A stretch of 64,000 bases of DNA. Origin: VRUE01 sp963805475 (GTDB taxonomy: Bacteria; Actinomycetota; Thermoleophilia; Solirubrobacterales; 70-9). Positions 23,737 to 32,083 of the stretch are shown piece by piece. The position numbers and the translations under genes are program-made. The notes beneath the pieces were generated by a model. The model saw only the letters and a program-made list of their open reading frames with translations, was not told the origin of the DNA and ran no database searches. How positions within the stretch are numbered: the first letter of the stretch is position 1; each line of letters opens with the position of its first letter. Location: NCBI GenBank assembly GCA_963805475.1, contig CAWDUO010000007.1:135321-199320 (forward strand), given 5' to 3'.

Positions 23737-25124
23737 GAATCCTCCTCGCGCGACTGTGCGGACTTGCCCTCCGCGAAGCCCTCGATGTTCCTCTGCTCGT
23801 TCTCGCTCACCGCAAGCGCCCCCTCGGGGACGTCGTCCTTGATCACCGCTCCAGCGCCAGTGTAGGCGCCGTCGCCGACTTGTACAGGGGCGACGAGCAT
23901 CGTGTCAACGCCGATGCGGACGCCGGAGCCGATCGTCGTGCGGTGCTTGCGGAAACCGTCGTAGTTGGCGGTGATCGTACCGGCGCCGAGGTTGCTGCCC
24001 GCGCCGATCTCGGCGTCGCCGACGTAGGCCAGGTGCGGGACCTTGGAGCCGGCGCCGACGCGCGAGTTCTTGATCTCGACGAAGGTGCCCGCCTTGGCGC
24101 CGGGCTCGAGCTGGGCGCCGGGGCGCAGGTAGGCGAAGGGACCGACGTTGCAGCCGTCGGCGACCTCGCACTCGACCAGGTAGGAGTGCGGGACGGCGAC
24201 GCCCTCGCCGAGCCGGGTGTCGATCAGCGTGGTCAGCGGGCCGACGACCGAGCCGGCGCCGACCGCGGTGGCGCCGCGCAGGCTGGCGCCGGGCTCGATC
24301 CGCGCGTCGGGCGCGATCTCGACGCCGGCGTCGACCCAGGCGCTGCCGGGATCGACGATCGTGACGCCGGCGAGCATGTGGCGGTGGAGGATGCGGCGGC
24401 GCGCCTCGGCCTCGACCGCGGCCAGCTCGGCGCGGTTGTTGACCCCCATCGTCACGGCGAAGTCGTCGGCGCGGTGGCCGGCGACGGAGTGGCCGGCAGC
24501 GCGCAGGGCGGCGAAGACGTCGGTCAGGTAGTACTCGCCCTGGGCGTTGTCGTTGGAGAGGCCGCGCAGCGCGCTCGCCAGCGGCGCCGCCTCGAAGGCG
24601 TAGGTGCCGGCGTTGATCTCGCGGATCGCCAGCTCCTCGGCGGTCGCGTCGCCGTCGGCTTTCGCCTCGACGACGCGCTCGACGGCGCCATCGGCGCCGC
24701 GCACGACGCGGCCGTAGCTGCCGGGGTGCTCGAGCTCGATCGTCATCATCGTCGCCGCCGCGCCGGAGGCGGCATGGGCATCGAGGAAGCCGGAGACGAT
24801 CTCGGCGGAGATCAGCGGGTGGTCGCCGGAGAGGACGAGCACGGTCTCGGCCTGCTCGATCAGCGGCAGGGCGGCGCGCACGGCGCCGCCGGTGCCGTCG
24901 GGCTCGGGCTGGACGACGGTCTCGACCTCGCCGGGGAAGCCGGCGGAGATGTCGCGCCCGGGCGAGACGATCGCGGCGACCCGCCCCGCGCCCGCCTCGC
25001 GCGCCGCGAGGATCGGCCAGGCGACCAGCGGCCGCCCGCAGACCGGGTGGAGCATCTTCGGCGTCGAGGAGCGCATGCGCGTGCCCTCGCCCGCCGCCAT
25101 GACCAGGACCAAGGGGGAGCTCAC
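23733..25124 (-). CDS. glmU: Bifunctional N-acetylglucosamine-1-phosphate uridyltransferase / glucosamine-1-phosphate acetyltransferase
   Basis: 463 residues. N-terminal nucleotidyltransferase: LVMAAGEGTRMRSSTPKMLH, QPEPDGTGGAVRAA, VLVLSGDHPLISAE, EINAGTYAFEAA. C-terminal left-handed beta helix with hexapeptide repeats and the acetyltransferase signature RPGAQLEPGAKAGTFVEIKN and GAGTITANYDGFRKHRT. It makes UDP-GlcNAc for peptidoglycan. Translationally coupled to prs. Confidence 0.97.
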   Translation of the reverse strand: MSSPLVLVMAAGEGTRMRSSTPKMLHPVCGRPLVAWPILAAREAGAGRVAAIVSPGRDISAGFPGEVETVVQPEPDGTGGAVRAALPLIEQAETVLVLSGDHPLISAEIVSGFLDAHAASGAAATMMTIELEHPGSYGRVVRGADGAVERVVEAKADGDATAEELAIREINAGTYAFEAAPLASALRGLSNDNAQGEYYLTDVFAALRAAGHSVAGHRADDFAVTMGVNNRAELAAVEAEARRRILHRHMLAGVTIVDPGSAWVDAGVEIAPDARIEPGASLRGATAVGAGSVVGPLTTLIDTRLGEGVAVPHSYLVECEVADGCNVGPFAYLRPGAQLEPGAKAGTFVEIKNSRVGAGSKVPHLAYVGDAEIGAGSNLGAGTITANYDGFRKHRTTIGSGVRIGVDTMLVAPVQVGDGAYTGAGAVIKDDVPEGALAVSENEQRNIEGFAEGKSAQSREEDS

Positions 25125-25148
25125 CCCGGGATCGTAATGCCGCGGCGC

Positions 25149-25730
25149 TTAAGCGGGTGAAGAAGAACGGGCGAGGTCTTTTCCGACCAGGGCGATCGAG
25201 GTGATCGTCCAGCCGGCGAAGATCAGGTCTATTCCGACGAGGAGGCCGATCGCCCAGTCGGCGCTGCTGGGGAACTTGGCGAGGACGAGGATGCCGATCA
25301 GCAGGCCGGCGACGCCGCTGAGGCCGATCCAGCCGGCGCCCTGCTGGCCGCGGCCGGCGAAGGCGACGGCGATCCGGGTGACGCCCATGAGCAGGAAGTA
25401 GATCCCGAGGACGAGGGTCAGGGTGAGTGTGCCGTTGTGCGGTTCGACGATCAGCCAGATGCCGACGATCACCGTCAGCAGGGCCCAGAACAGGCGCCAG
25501 ATCACCGAGCTGACCGAGTGCGCGGTAAAGGCCCCGGCGACGAGGAAGGCGCCGGCGATCACCAGGATCCAGCCGATGAAGATCGCCGTGCCGACCGAGG
25601 CCACCGCGGGCACGACGATCGCCACGCAGCCGACCAGGATCGCGATCACCCCGACGGCCATCAACCCCTTCCAGCTGCGCGCCAGCCCGGCCTCGACCTC
25701 AGGGTCCATCCGAACTCCACCCATCTCCAT
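25149..25730 (-). CDS. HdeD family (DUF308) membrane protein
   Basis: 193 residues with six short transmembrane segments in three similar pairs (LMAVGVIAILVGCVAIVVPA; IFIGWILVIAGAFLVAGAF; LVLGIYFLLMGVTRIAVAF), the internal repeat typical of HdeD/DUF308. HdeD is linked to acid resistance in enterobacteria, but the role elsewhere is unknown. It sits 24 bp upstream of glmU on the same strand. Confidence 0.85.
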   Translation of the reverse strand: MEMGGVRMDPEVEAGLARSWKGLMAVGVIAILVGCVAIVVPAVASVGTAIFIGWILVIAGAFLVAGAFTAHSVSSVIWRLFWALLTVIVGIWLIVEPHNGTLTLTLVLGIYFLLMGVTRIAVAFAGRGQQGAGWIGLSGVAGLLIGILVLAKFPSSADWAIGLLVGIDLIFAGWTITSIALVGKDLARSSSPA

Positions 25731-25760
25731 GTGACGACCTTAAGTTCCCCTTCGGACGGA

Positions 25761-25831
25761 CTGGGGAGCCCGGACTCGAACCGGGATAGCGGGCTCCAAA
25801 GGCCCGAGGCTTGCCATTAGCCGACTCCCCA
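25761..25831 (-). tRNA. tRNA-Gln (anticodon TTG)
   Basis: 71-nt cloverleaf read on the minus strand: acceptor TGGGGAG/CTCCCCA with discriminator G, D arm TCGGCTAATGGCAAGCC-like, anticodon stem CGGGC/GCCCG with loop CTTTGGA giving TTG, T arm CCCGG-TTCGAGT-CCGGG. CCA is not encoded. Confidence 0.95.
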
Positions 25832-25848
25832 AAAGCTCTCACAGATTA

Positions 25849-25962
25849 GAGGCCATCCCGGTAGGGGTGGAACGTCTTGTACTTTTTCGTCACCAGCCTC
25901 CGGCGTCAGTCCACAGACGAACCACCGAAAAAGTTAAGTGGAACCCCTGCCGGGATGGCCTC
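25849..25962. repeat. PAL-B copy 2, 114-nt element with terminal inverted repeats
   Basis: The ends GAGGCCATCCCGGTAGGGG and CCCCTGCCGGGATGGCCTC pair with one G-T-type mismatch. The inner arms ACTTTTTCG / CGAAAAAGT add a second stem. Like copy 1 it is preceded by GATTAG. It fills the gap between tRNA-Gln and the metH stop codon. Confidence 0.8.
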
Positions 25963-25963
25963 G

Positions 25964-28900
25964 TCACCCCACCGGCTCGCGCTCCGGCGGGAGCTGGCCG
26001 CCGCGGTCGGTGCCGGCTATCAGCTCGTCGGGGGCCTTGTCCTCGGGGATGAAGCCGGACTTCATGCCGAAGTAGACGGCCTGGGGGTGGTGCGCGACGA
26101 TCGCCACCGTCGACTGCTCGGGCAGCACGGCGTAGCCGTCGGAGAGGGTCATGCCGATCTGCTCGAGCTCGAGCAGGCGCCAGACCTTCTCGTGCTCGGA
26201 CTGGTCGGGGCAGGCCGGGTAGCCCCAGGAGTAGCGGCGGCCCTGGTCGGGCTCGATGCCGAGCTCGCGGCGCACCCGGGCGTGCAGCCACTCGGCCAGG
26301 CCCTCGGCCGCCTGCACGCCGAGCCCGTGCACGTAGAGCTGCTCGGCGAACTTGCCTTCGCGCTCCAGCCGCTCGATCAGCTCGGTCACCTCGGGCCCGA
26401 CCGTGACGCCCTGGAGCGCGACCACGTCGCGTTCGCCGCTCTCCAGCGGGCGGTAGAAGTCCGCCAGGCAGATCCGGTCGTGCTTGGGCTGGCGCGGGAA
26501 GACCAGCCGCTCGAGCTCGCGCTCGGGGTCCTCGGGGTCGAAGACGACCAGCTCGTTGCCCTCGGCGTTGCAGGGGAAGTAGCCGAGTCGCGCCCGCGGG
26601 CGCAGGTAATCCTGCTCGCGCCACATCCGCTCCAGCCGCGGCGCGAAGCCCTCCTCGCCGTCGCTGCCCTCGACCAGCGCCCGCCAGGCCTCGCCCTTCA
26701 CGCCTTTGCCGCCCCAGTGCAGCTTGAACAGCACGTGGCGGTCCAGGTAGGGGAAGACCTCGTCGAGGTCGACGTCGACCTCGCGCACGCCCTCGAACGG
26801 CGGCGCCGGGATCGGCGCGTCGGTGCGCGCCTTCGAGCGCACGCTCGCGTCCGTGACCGGCGGCGCGTCGTCCACCACCACCGGCTTCTCGCGCAGCTGC
26901 TGCGCCTCGGCCCGGATCCGCTCGACCAGCGCCGCGCGCGCCGCCTCGTCGACCAGCGCGTCCATCGTGTCGAGCCCCTGGAAGGCGTCCTTGCAGTAGA
27001 AGACGCCGGGCTCGTAGACGTCGTCGGAGTCCCTGCCGCCCGGGTAGAGCGTGCGCCGGCCGAAGTCGCGGTTGATCGCCGCACCGCCGATCAGCACCGG
27101 GAACCCCAGCCCGCGCTGGTGCAGCTCCTGGACGCAGATCGGCATCTGCTTGGAGGTCGATACGAGCAGCGCCGAGAGGCCGATCGCGTCGGCCTCGTTC
27201 TCCACCGCGGCCTCGATGATCGTCTCCACCGGCACCTGCTTGCCGAGGTCGACCACCGTGTAACCGTTGTTGGTGAGGATCGTGTTGACCAGCGACTTGC
27301 CGATGTCGTGCACGTCGCCGAACACGGTCGCGATCACGACCTTGCCCTTGCTGTGGCCCTCGATCCGGTCGAGGTAGTTCTCCAGCCTCGCGACGGCGCG
27401 CTTCATCACTTCAGCCGACTGCAGGACGAAGGGCAGGATCAGTTCGCCGGCGCCGAATTTGTCGCCGACCTCCTTCATCGCCGGCAGCAGCACCTCGTTC
27501 AGCGTCGGCACCGCGCCGATCTTCTCGTTCGAGCGGTCGATCCACTCCTCGACCCCGTCCTTCTTGCGCCGCAGGATGTGCCAGTGCAGCGCCTCCTCGG
27601 GCTCCATGCCCTCGGTCGGGTCGCCCGCCTCCTCGGTTTCCTCCTCGCCCTTCGACTCGAAGTGGGCGATGAAGCGCTCCAGCGCGTCCTCGCGCCGGTT
27701 GAAGACGAGGTCGTCGGTCAGCTCGCGCTCCTCGTCGGAGATCTCCGCGTAGGGCGTGATGTGGTTCGGGTTGACCATCGCCAGGTCGAGGCCGGCCTCG
27801 ACGCAGTGGTGGAGGAAGACCGAGTTGAGCACCGCGCGCGCCGGCTGGCCGACGCCGAAGGAGACGTTGGAGACGCCGAGCGAGGTCTTGACCCCGGGGA
27901 GCTCGGCCTTGATCCGCCTGATCCCCTCGATCGTCTCGACCGCGGAGGGCTTCCACTCGTCGTCGCCGGTGGTCAGCGTGAAGGTCAGCGCGTCGAAGAT
28001 CAGCGCCTCGGGGTCGAGGCCGTGCTCGCCGCAGGCGAGGTCGCGGATCCGCTTCGCGATCTCGACCTTGCGCTCCGCCGTCTTCGCCATCCCCACCTCG
28101 TCGATCGTCAGCGCGATCAGCGCCGCCCCGTGCGCCACCGCCAGCGGCACGACGACGTTGGCCTTGTCCGGCCCCGCCTCGAGGTTGATCGAGTTGACGA
28201 TCGCCCGGCCGGGGATCTTCTCCAGCGCCGCCTTGATCACCTCGGGCTCGGTCGAGTCGACCTGGATCGGCGCCGGCTGGGTCAGCGAGATCCGCTCGAC
28301 CACGGCCTCCATCTGCGCGTCCTCGTCCTGGCGCTCGGTCAACGCGACGCAGATGTCGAGCACGTGCGCCCCGCCCTCGACCTGGTCTTCGGCGACCTGG
28401 ACCAGGCCGTCGTAGTCGTCGGCGAGCAGCAGCTCCTTGGCCTTCTTCGAGCCCTGCGAGTTGACCCGCTCGCCGACCAGCGTCGGGCGCGGCTCCTGCA
28501 CGAGCGGCGTCGCGGTCATCATCGAGGAGAGCTGGATCGGGCCCGGCGCCGGGCGCTCGCCGGGCACGCGCCCGTCGACCCGCTCGCGGATCGCCGCGAT
28601 GTGCTCGGGCGTCGTCCCGCAGCAGCCGCCGACGATGCCGACGCCGTAGCGCTCGACGAACTCGCCCAGGGTCGCGGCCAGCGGCTCGGGCTCTTCGGGG
28701 AAGATCGTCTCGCCGTCGGGCCCCTGGAGCGGCAGGCCCGCGTTGGGGATGCAGTGGACCGGCAGCGGCGAGGCCTCGCCGAGGTAGCGGATCGCGTCGC
28801 GCATGTCCTCCGGGCCGGTCGAGCAGTTGAGCCCGATCACGTCGACGTCGAGCGCGCCGAGCGTCGTCAGCACCGCCTGGATGTCGGTGCCGAGCAGCAT

Positions 28901-29497
28901 CTTGCCGCCCTGCGGCAGCAGGCTGACGCTGCACTGGATCGGCAGCGCGCGGCCGGTCTGCTTGAACGCCTCGCGCGCTCCGAAGACGGCCGCCTTGACC
29001 TCGAGGATGTCCTGCGCGGTCTCGATCACGATCAGGTCGGCGCCGCCTTCGACCAGGCCGCGCGCCTGCTCGGCGAAGACCTCGACCAGGCGGCCGAAGG
29101 AGATGTCGCCCAGGGTCGGGTCGTCGGAGGCGGGCAGGAACCCGGTCGGGCCGATCGAGCCGGCGACGAAGCGGTCCTCGCCCGCCGCCCTGCGGGCGAT
29201 CTCGGCCGCGCCGCGGTTGATCGCCAGCGTCTCGTCCCCCAGCCCCCACTCTTCGAGCTTCAGCCGCGAGCCCTGGAAGCTGTCGGTCTCGACAACCTCG
29301 GCGCCGGCCTCGAGCATCGAGGCGTGGACGCCCTCGATCACGTCGGGGCGGTTGAGCACCAGCGCCTCGTGGCATTTGCCGGCCAACCCGCCGTAGTCCT
29401 CCTGCGTGAGCTCGAACTGCTCGAGGGTGGCCCCCATTCCGCCGTCGAAGACGACCACGCGGTCTCTGGTGGCGGCTATGTAATCGCGTTCTAACAC
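25964..29497 (-). CDS. metH: Cobalamin-dependent methionine synthase
   Basis: 1177 residues with all four modules. Homocysteine domain with zinc ligands in GLNCSTGPEDM and GGCCGTTPEHI. Pterin domain (ERVNSQGSKKAKELLLADD, SINLEAGPDK). B12 domain with DVHDIGKSLVNTILTNNGY (D-x-H-x2-G, His ligating cobalt). C-terminal reactivation domain (RYSWGYPACPDQSEHEK; MTLSDGYAVLPEQSTVAI). It transfers the methyl of 5-methyl-THF to homocysteine. The start is near 29497, divergent from tatD. No cobalamin riboswitch was seen upstream. Confidence 0.97.
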   Translation of the reverse strand: MLERDYIAATRDRVVVFDGGMGATLEQFELTQEDYGGLAGKCHEALVLNRPDVIEGVHASMLEAGAEVVETDSFQGSRLKLEEWGLGDETLAINRGAAEIARRAAGEDRFVAGSIGPTGFLPASDDPTLGDISFGRLVEVFAEQARGLVEGGADLIVIETAQDILEVKAAVFGAREAFKQTGRALPIQCSVSLLPQGGKMLLGTDIQAVLTTLGALDVDVIGLNCSTGPEDMRDAIRYLGEASPLPVHCIPNAGLPLQGPDGETIFPEEPEPLAATLGEFVERYGVGIVGGCCGTTPEHIAAIRERVDGRVPGERPAPGPIQLSSMMTATPLVQEPRPTLVGERVNSQGSKKAKELLLADDYDGLVQVAEDQVEGGAHVLDICVALTERQDEDAQMEAVVERISLTQPAPIQVDSTEPEVIKAALEKIPGRAIVNSINLEAGPDKANVVVPLAVAHGAALIALTIDEVGMAKTAERKVEIAKRIRDLACGEHGLDPEALIFDALTFTLTTGDDEWKPSAVETIEGIRRIKAELPGVKTSLGVSNVSFGVGQPARAVLNSVFLHHCVEAGLDLAMVNPNHITPYAEISDEERELTDDLVFNRREDALERFIAHFESKGEEETEEAGDPTEGMEPEEALHWHILRRKKDGVEEWIDRSNEKIGAVPTLNEVLLPAMKEVGDKFGAGELILPFVLQSAEVMKRAVARLENYLDRIEGHSKGKVVIATVFGDVHDIGKSLVNTILTNNGYTVVDLGKQVPVETIIEAAVENEADAIGLSALLVSTSKQMPICVQELHQRGLGFPVLIGGAAINRDFGRRTLYPGGRDSDDVYEPGVFYCKDAFQGLDTMDALVDEAARAALVERIRAEAQQLREKPVVVDDAPPVTDASVRSKARTDAPIPAPPFEGVREVDVDLDEVFPYLDRHVLFKLHWGGKGVKGEAWRALVEGSDGEEGFAPRLERMWREQDYLRPRARLGYFPCNAEGNELVVFDPEDPERELERLVFPRQPKHDRICLADFYRPLESGERDVVALQGVTVGPEVTELIERLEREGKFAEQLYVHGLGVQAAEGLAEWLHARVRRELGIEPDQGRRYSWGYPACPDQSEHEKVWRLLELEQIGMTLSDGYAVLPEQSTVAIVAHHPQAVYFGMKSGFIPEDKAPDELIAGTDRGGQLPPEREPVG

Positions 29498-29519
29498 GGT
29501 GAAAGCAGGCTATCGAGAT

Positions 29520-29570
29520 GACCGCGTTCGCCTTTTGTCGAGCCATGCGAGACAAAAGGCGAACGCGGTC
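29520..29570. repeat. PAL-E copy 2, perfect 20-bp palindrome between divergent metH and tatD
   Basis: Arms GACCGCGTTCGCCTTTTGTC (29520-29539) and its exact reverse complement (29551-29570) with an 11-nt loop. Both flanking genes point away from it, so it cannot serve as their terminator. It is the better-preserved sister of 10908-10948. Confidence 0.92.
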
Positions 29571-29591
29571 GGTGGATTAGGGTGGCGGGCG

Positions 29592-30359
29592 ATGATCGAC
29601 TCGCACACGCACCTCTTTCTCTGCGAGGGGCCCGAGAACGAGCTGGTCGAGGCGGCGCTCGCCGCGGGCGTGAACCGGATGCTCAACGTCGGCCTCGGCG
29701 ACCGGCAGAACGAGGCGGCGATCGCGGGCGCGGAGCGCCACGAGGCGGTCTTCGCCAGCGCCGGCCGCCATCCGACCGAGGCGACAGGCTTCGACGACGC
29801 CGAAGCGGAGCGGATCGCGGCGCTCGCCGCGCACGAGAAGGTGCGGGCGATCGGTGAGACCGGGATCGACTACTACCACGAGACCGCCTCGCCCGCCGAC
29901 CAGCGGCGCGCCTTCGAGGCGCAGGTGGCGATCGCCCGCGAGCTCGGCCTGCCGATCGTCATCCACGGTCGCGACAAGGACGGCGAGACGGCGGCGATCG
30001 ACGAGATCTTCGCGGTGCTCGACGCGCAGGCGGGCGAGACGCCGGTGATCCTGCACTGCTTCTCCGCCCCGGAGCGCGCCGCCGACGCCGCCGAGCGCGG
30101 CTGGTACTGCTCCTTCGCCGGTCACACCACCTACCCCGCCTCAGGCGCCCTGCGCGAGGCCGCCGCCCAGCTGCCGCCCGAGCTGCTCCTGGTCGAGACC
30201 GACGCCCCCTACCTGACCCCGCAGGCGGAGCGCGGCAAGCGCAACCAGCCCGCCTACGTCGTCCACACCGCGCGCGCCCTCGCCGAGGCCCGCGGAATCC
30301 CCTACGGGGAGCTGGACGAGCTGGTCGAGGCCAACGCGCGCACCCTCTTCGGGTGGTGA
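29592..30359 (+). CDS. TatD-family metal-dependent hydrolase
   Basis: 255 residues, ATG at 29592. Metal-site motifs in order: MIDSHTHL (HxH), IGETGIDYYH, IVIHGRD, VILHCFSAPERA and LLVETDAPYLTPQ. TatD proteins are 3'-5' DNases or, in other reports, D-tyrosyl-tRNA-type hydrolases. It is followed after 1 nt by rsmA, the usual tatD-rsmA-ispE order in actinobacteria. Confidence 0.92.
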   Translation: MIDSHTHLFLCEGPENELVEAALAAGVNRMLNVGLGDRQNEAAIAGAERHEAVFASAGRHPTEATGFDDAEAERIAALAAHEKVRAIGETGIDYYHETASPADQRRAFEAQVAIARELGLPIVIHGRDKDGETAAIDEIFAVLDAQAGETPVILHCFSAPERAADAAERGWYCSFAGHTTYPASGALREAAAQLPPELLLVETDAPYLTPQAERGKRNQPAYVVHTARALAEARGIPYGELDELVEANARTLFGW

Positions 30360-30360
30360 C

Positions 30361-31161
30361 GTGGTCCGGCTGGGGCAGAACTTCCTCGCCGATCCCAACC
30401 TGCTCGACGCGATCGTGCGCGACGCGCGGCTGGAGCCCGGCGACGTGGTGCTCGAGGTCGGCGCCGGCGAAGGTCCGCTGACCGAGCGGCTCGCCGCGGC
30501 CGCCGCCCACGTGCACGCGGTCGAGCTCGACCGCGGCCTCGAGCCGGCGCTCGCCCGGGTCGCCGCGCTGCCGAACGTCGAGCTGCACTGGGGCGATGCG
30601 ATGAAGCTCGACCTCGCCGCGCTCGACCCGGCCCCCACCGCCGTCGTCGCCAACCTCCCCTACGCGATCGCCACGCCGCTGATCCTGCGCACGATCGAGC
30701 AGCTGCCCACGCTGCGGCGCTGGACGGTGATGGTGCAGCGCGAGATCGCCGAGCGGCTGCGGGCGGCGCCCGGCGGGCGCGAGTACGGCGGGCCGAGCGT
30801 GCTGGTGCAGCTCGCCTGCGAGACGAAGACCCTGCGCACGGTCAACCGCACGGTCTTCCGGCCGCCGCCCCGGGTCGACTCGACCGTGATCCAGCTGACC
30901 CGAGTGGCTCCCGCGGCCGACGCCGACACGCGCGACCTCGTCCGCACCGCCTTCGCCCACCGCCGCAAGACGCTGGCCCGCTCGCTCTCCGAAGCGCGCC
31001 CCGGCATCCTCGGCCGGGCGCGGGCGATGCTGCGCGAGCTGGGGCTGCGCCCGGAGGTGCGGCCGGAGGAAGTCGCGCCCGGCGAGTACGCGGAGATGGC
31101 GCGCGGCATGCCCTGGTGCGCCGACGGCCGGCTGAGCAAACGCCGGCGCGTGTTCGGGTAA
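30361..31161 (+). CDS. rsmA: 16S rRNA dimethyladenosine transferase RsmA (KsgA)
   Basis: 266 residues from GTG 30361. It begins directly at LGQNFLADPNLLDAIV, so the short basic leader seen in many homologues is missing. SAM-binding VLEVGAGEGPLTERLA, VELDRGLEPAL, GDAMKLDLA and the catalytic NLPYAIATPLI are present; the C-terminal helical domain follows (RTAFAHRRKTLARSL). It dimethylates two adenines in helix 45 of 16S rRNA during 30S assembly. Confidence 0.96.
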   Translation: MVRLGQNFLADPNLLDAIVRDARLEPGDVVLEVGAGEGPLTERLAAAAAHVHAVELDRGLEPALARVAALPNVELHWGDAMKLDLAALDPAPTAVVANLPYAIATPLILRTIEQLPTLRRWTVMVQREIAERLRAAPGGREYGGPSVLVQLACETKTLRTVNRTVFRPPPRVDSTVIQLTRVAPAADADTRDLVRTAFAHRRKTLARSLSEARPGILGRARAMLRELGLRPEVRPEEVAPGEYAEMARGMPWCADGRLSKRRRVFG

Positions 31162-31183
31162 GGACCGGACGGACCGCTCGCCG

Positions 31184-32083
31184 ATGCGCCTCGCCGCCCC
31201 CGCCAAGCTCAACCTCTGCCTCTTCCTCGGGCCGCGCCGCGACGACGGCCTGCACGAGCTCGTCTCGCTGTTCGAGCCGCTCAGCCTGAGCGACGCGATC
31301 GAGGTGACGGAACTGGCGGGTGGCCAGGGCGACGAGGTCGTCTGCCCGGGAGTCGAGGGGGACGGCGCCGAGAACCTGGCGGCACGGGCGCTGGCGGCGC
31401 TGCGCGAGGCGGGCTGGGAGGCGCCGCCGCTGCGGATCGCGATCGAGAAGCGGATCCCGGTCGCCGCCGGGCTCGGCGGCGGCAGCGCCGACGCGGCGGC
31501 GGTCCTGCGGCTGGCGCGGGGCCGTGTCGACTTGCTCTCGGATAGCGAGAACAAATCGACATGGCCCGATCCGTCGGCCCTCGCCGCGCGGCTCGGCGCC
31601 GACGTGCCCTCGCAGCTCGACCCCGCGTTCGCCCTGGTGCGCGGCGCCGGCGAGCGGATCGAGCCGCTGCCGGCGCCGCCGTCCCAGGCGGTCGTCCTGC
31701 TGCCCGGCGGCGGCGGGCTGAGCACCGCCGCGGTCTTCGCCGAGGCCGACCGGCTCGGGCTCGGGCGGAGCGCGGCGGAGCTGGAGCAGATCGCGGCGCG
31801 GCTGCGCGAGGCGGCCGGCGGCGGCGCCTCCCCGCTCGAGTACGCCGAGCTGCTCGCCAACGACCTCGAGCCCGCGGCGCGCTCGCTGCGGCCCGAGGTC
31901 GGCGCGGCGCTCGACGCGCTGCGCGCCGCCGGCGCCCCGTTCGCCGCCCTCAGCGGCTCTGGCCCCACCGTTTTCGGGATCTTCCGTGCCGGAGCACGTA
32001 AAACCCCGGAAACGGCAACGCTGAGCCGCGACGACGCGATCGTCTGCGAAGCGGGCCGCGCCCCGGCAGACTTGGCCCGGTGA
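31184..32083 (+). CDS. ispE: 4-diphosphocytidyl-2-C-methyl-D-erythritol kinase with palindromic insertion
   Basis: 299 residues, GHMP kinase fold: AAPAKLNLCLFLGPRRDDGL, the ATP loop IPVAAGLGGGSADAAAVLRL and the C-terminal AALSGSGPTVFGIF. It phosphorylates CDP-ME in the non-mevalonate isoprenoid pathway. After VLRLARG, where homologues continue with a short helix into ALAARLGADVP, the protein has an extra VDLLSDSENKSTWPD that matches palindrome PAL-F. The insert lies next to the ATP loop, so activity may be affected. The stop overlaps the next start. Confidence 0.93.
   Translation: MRLAAPAKLNLCLFLGPRRDDGLHELVSLFEPLSLSDAIEVTELAGGQGDEVVCPGVEGDGAENLAARALAALREAGWEAPPLRIAIEKRIPVAAGLGGGSADAAAVLRLARGRVDLLSDSENKSTWPDPSALAARLGADVPSQLDPAFALVRGAGERIEPLPAPPSQAVVLLPGGGGLSTAAVFAEADRLGLGRSAAELEQIAARLREAAGGGASPLEYAELLANDLEPAARSLRPEVGAALDALRAAGAPFAALSGSGPTVFGIFRAGARKTPETATLSRDDAIVCEAGRAPADLAR
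31526..31560. repeat. PAL-F palindrome inside ispE
   Basis: GTCGACTTGCTCTCG, then GAT, then AGCGAGAACAAATCGAC: an imperfect 35-nt palindrome translated in frame as VDLLSDSENKST. Only one copy is seen in the window, so family status rests on its similarity in form to PAL-C. Confidence 0.65.

Noticed and set aside
25877..29494. 1205-codon open frame on the plus strand opposite metH
   Set aside because: It is a high-GC antisense shadow: Arg/Asp/Leu-rich, low complexity, no domain, while metH on the other strand has every family motif.
29498..29591. Cobalamin riboswitch upstream of metH
   Set aside because: The gap is under 100 bp and is mostly the PAL-E palindrome; no B12-box-like sequence is visible.
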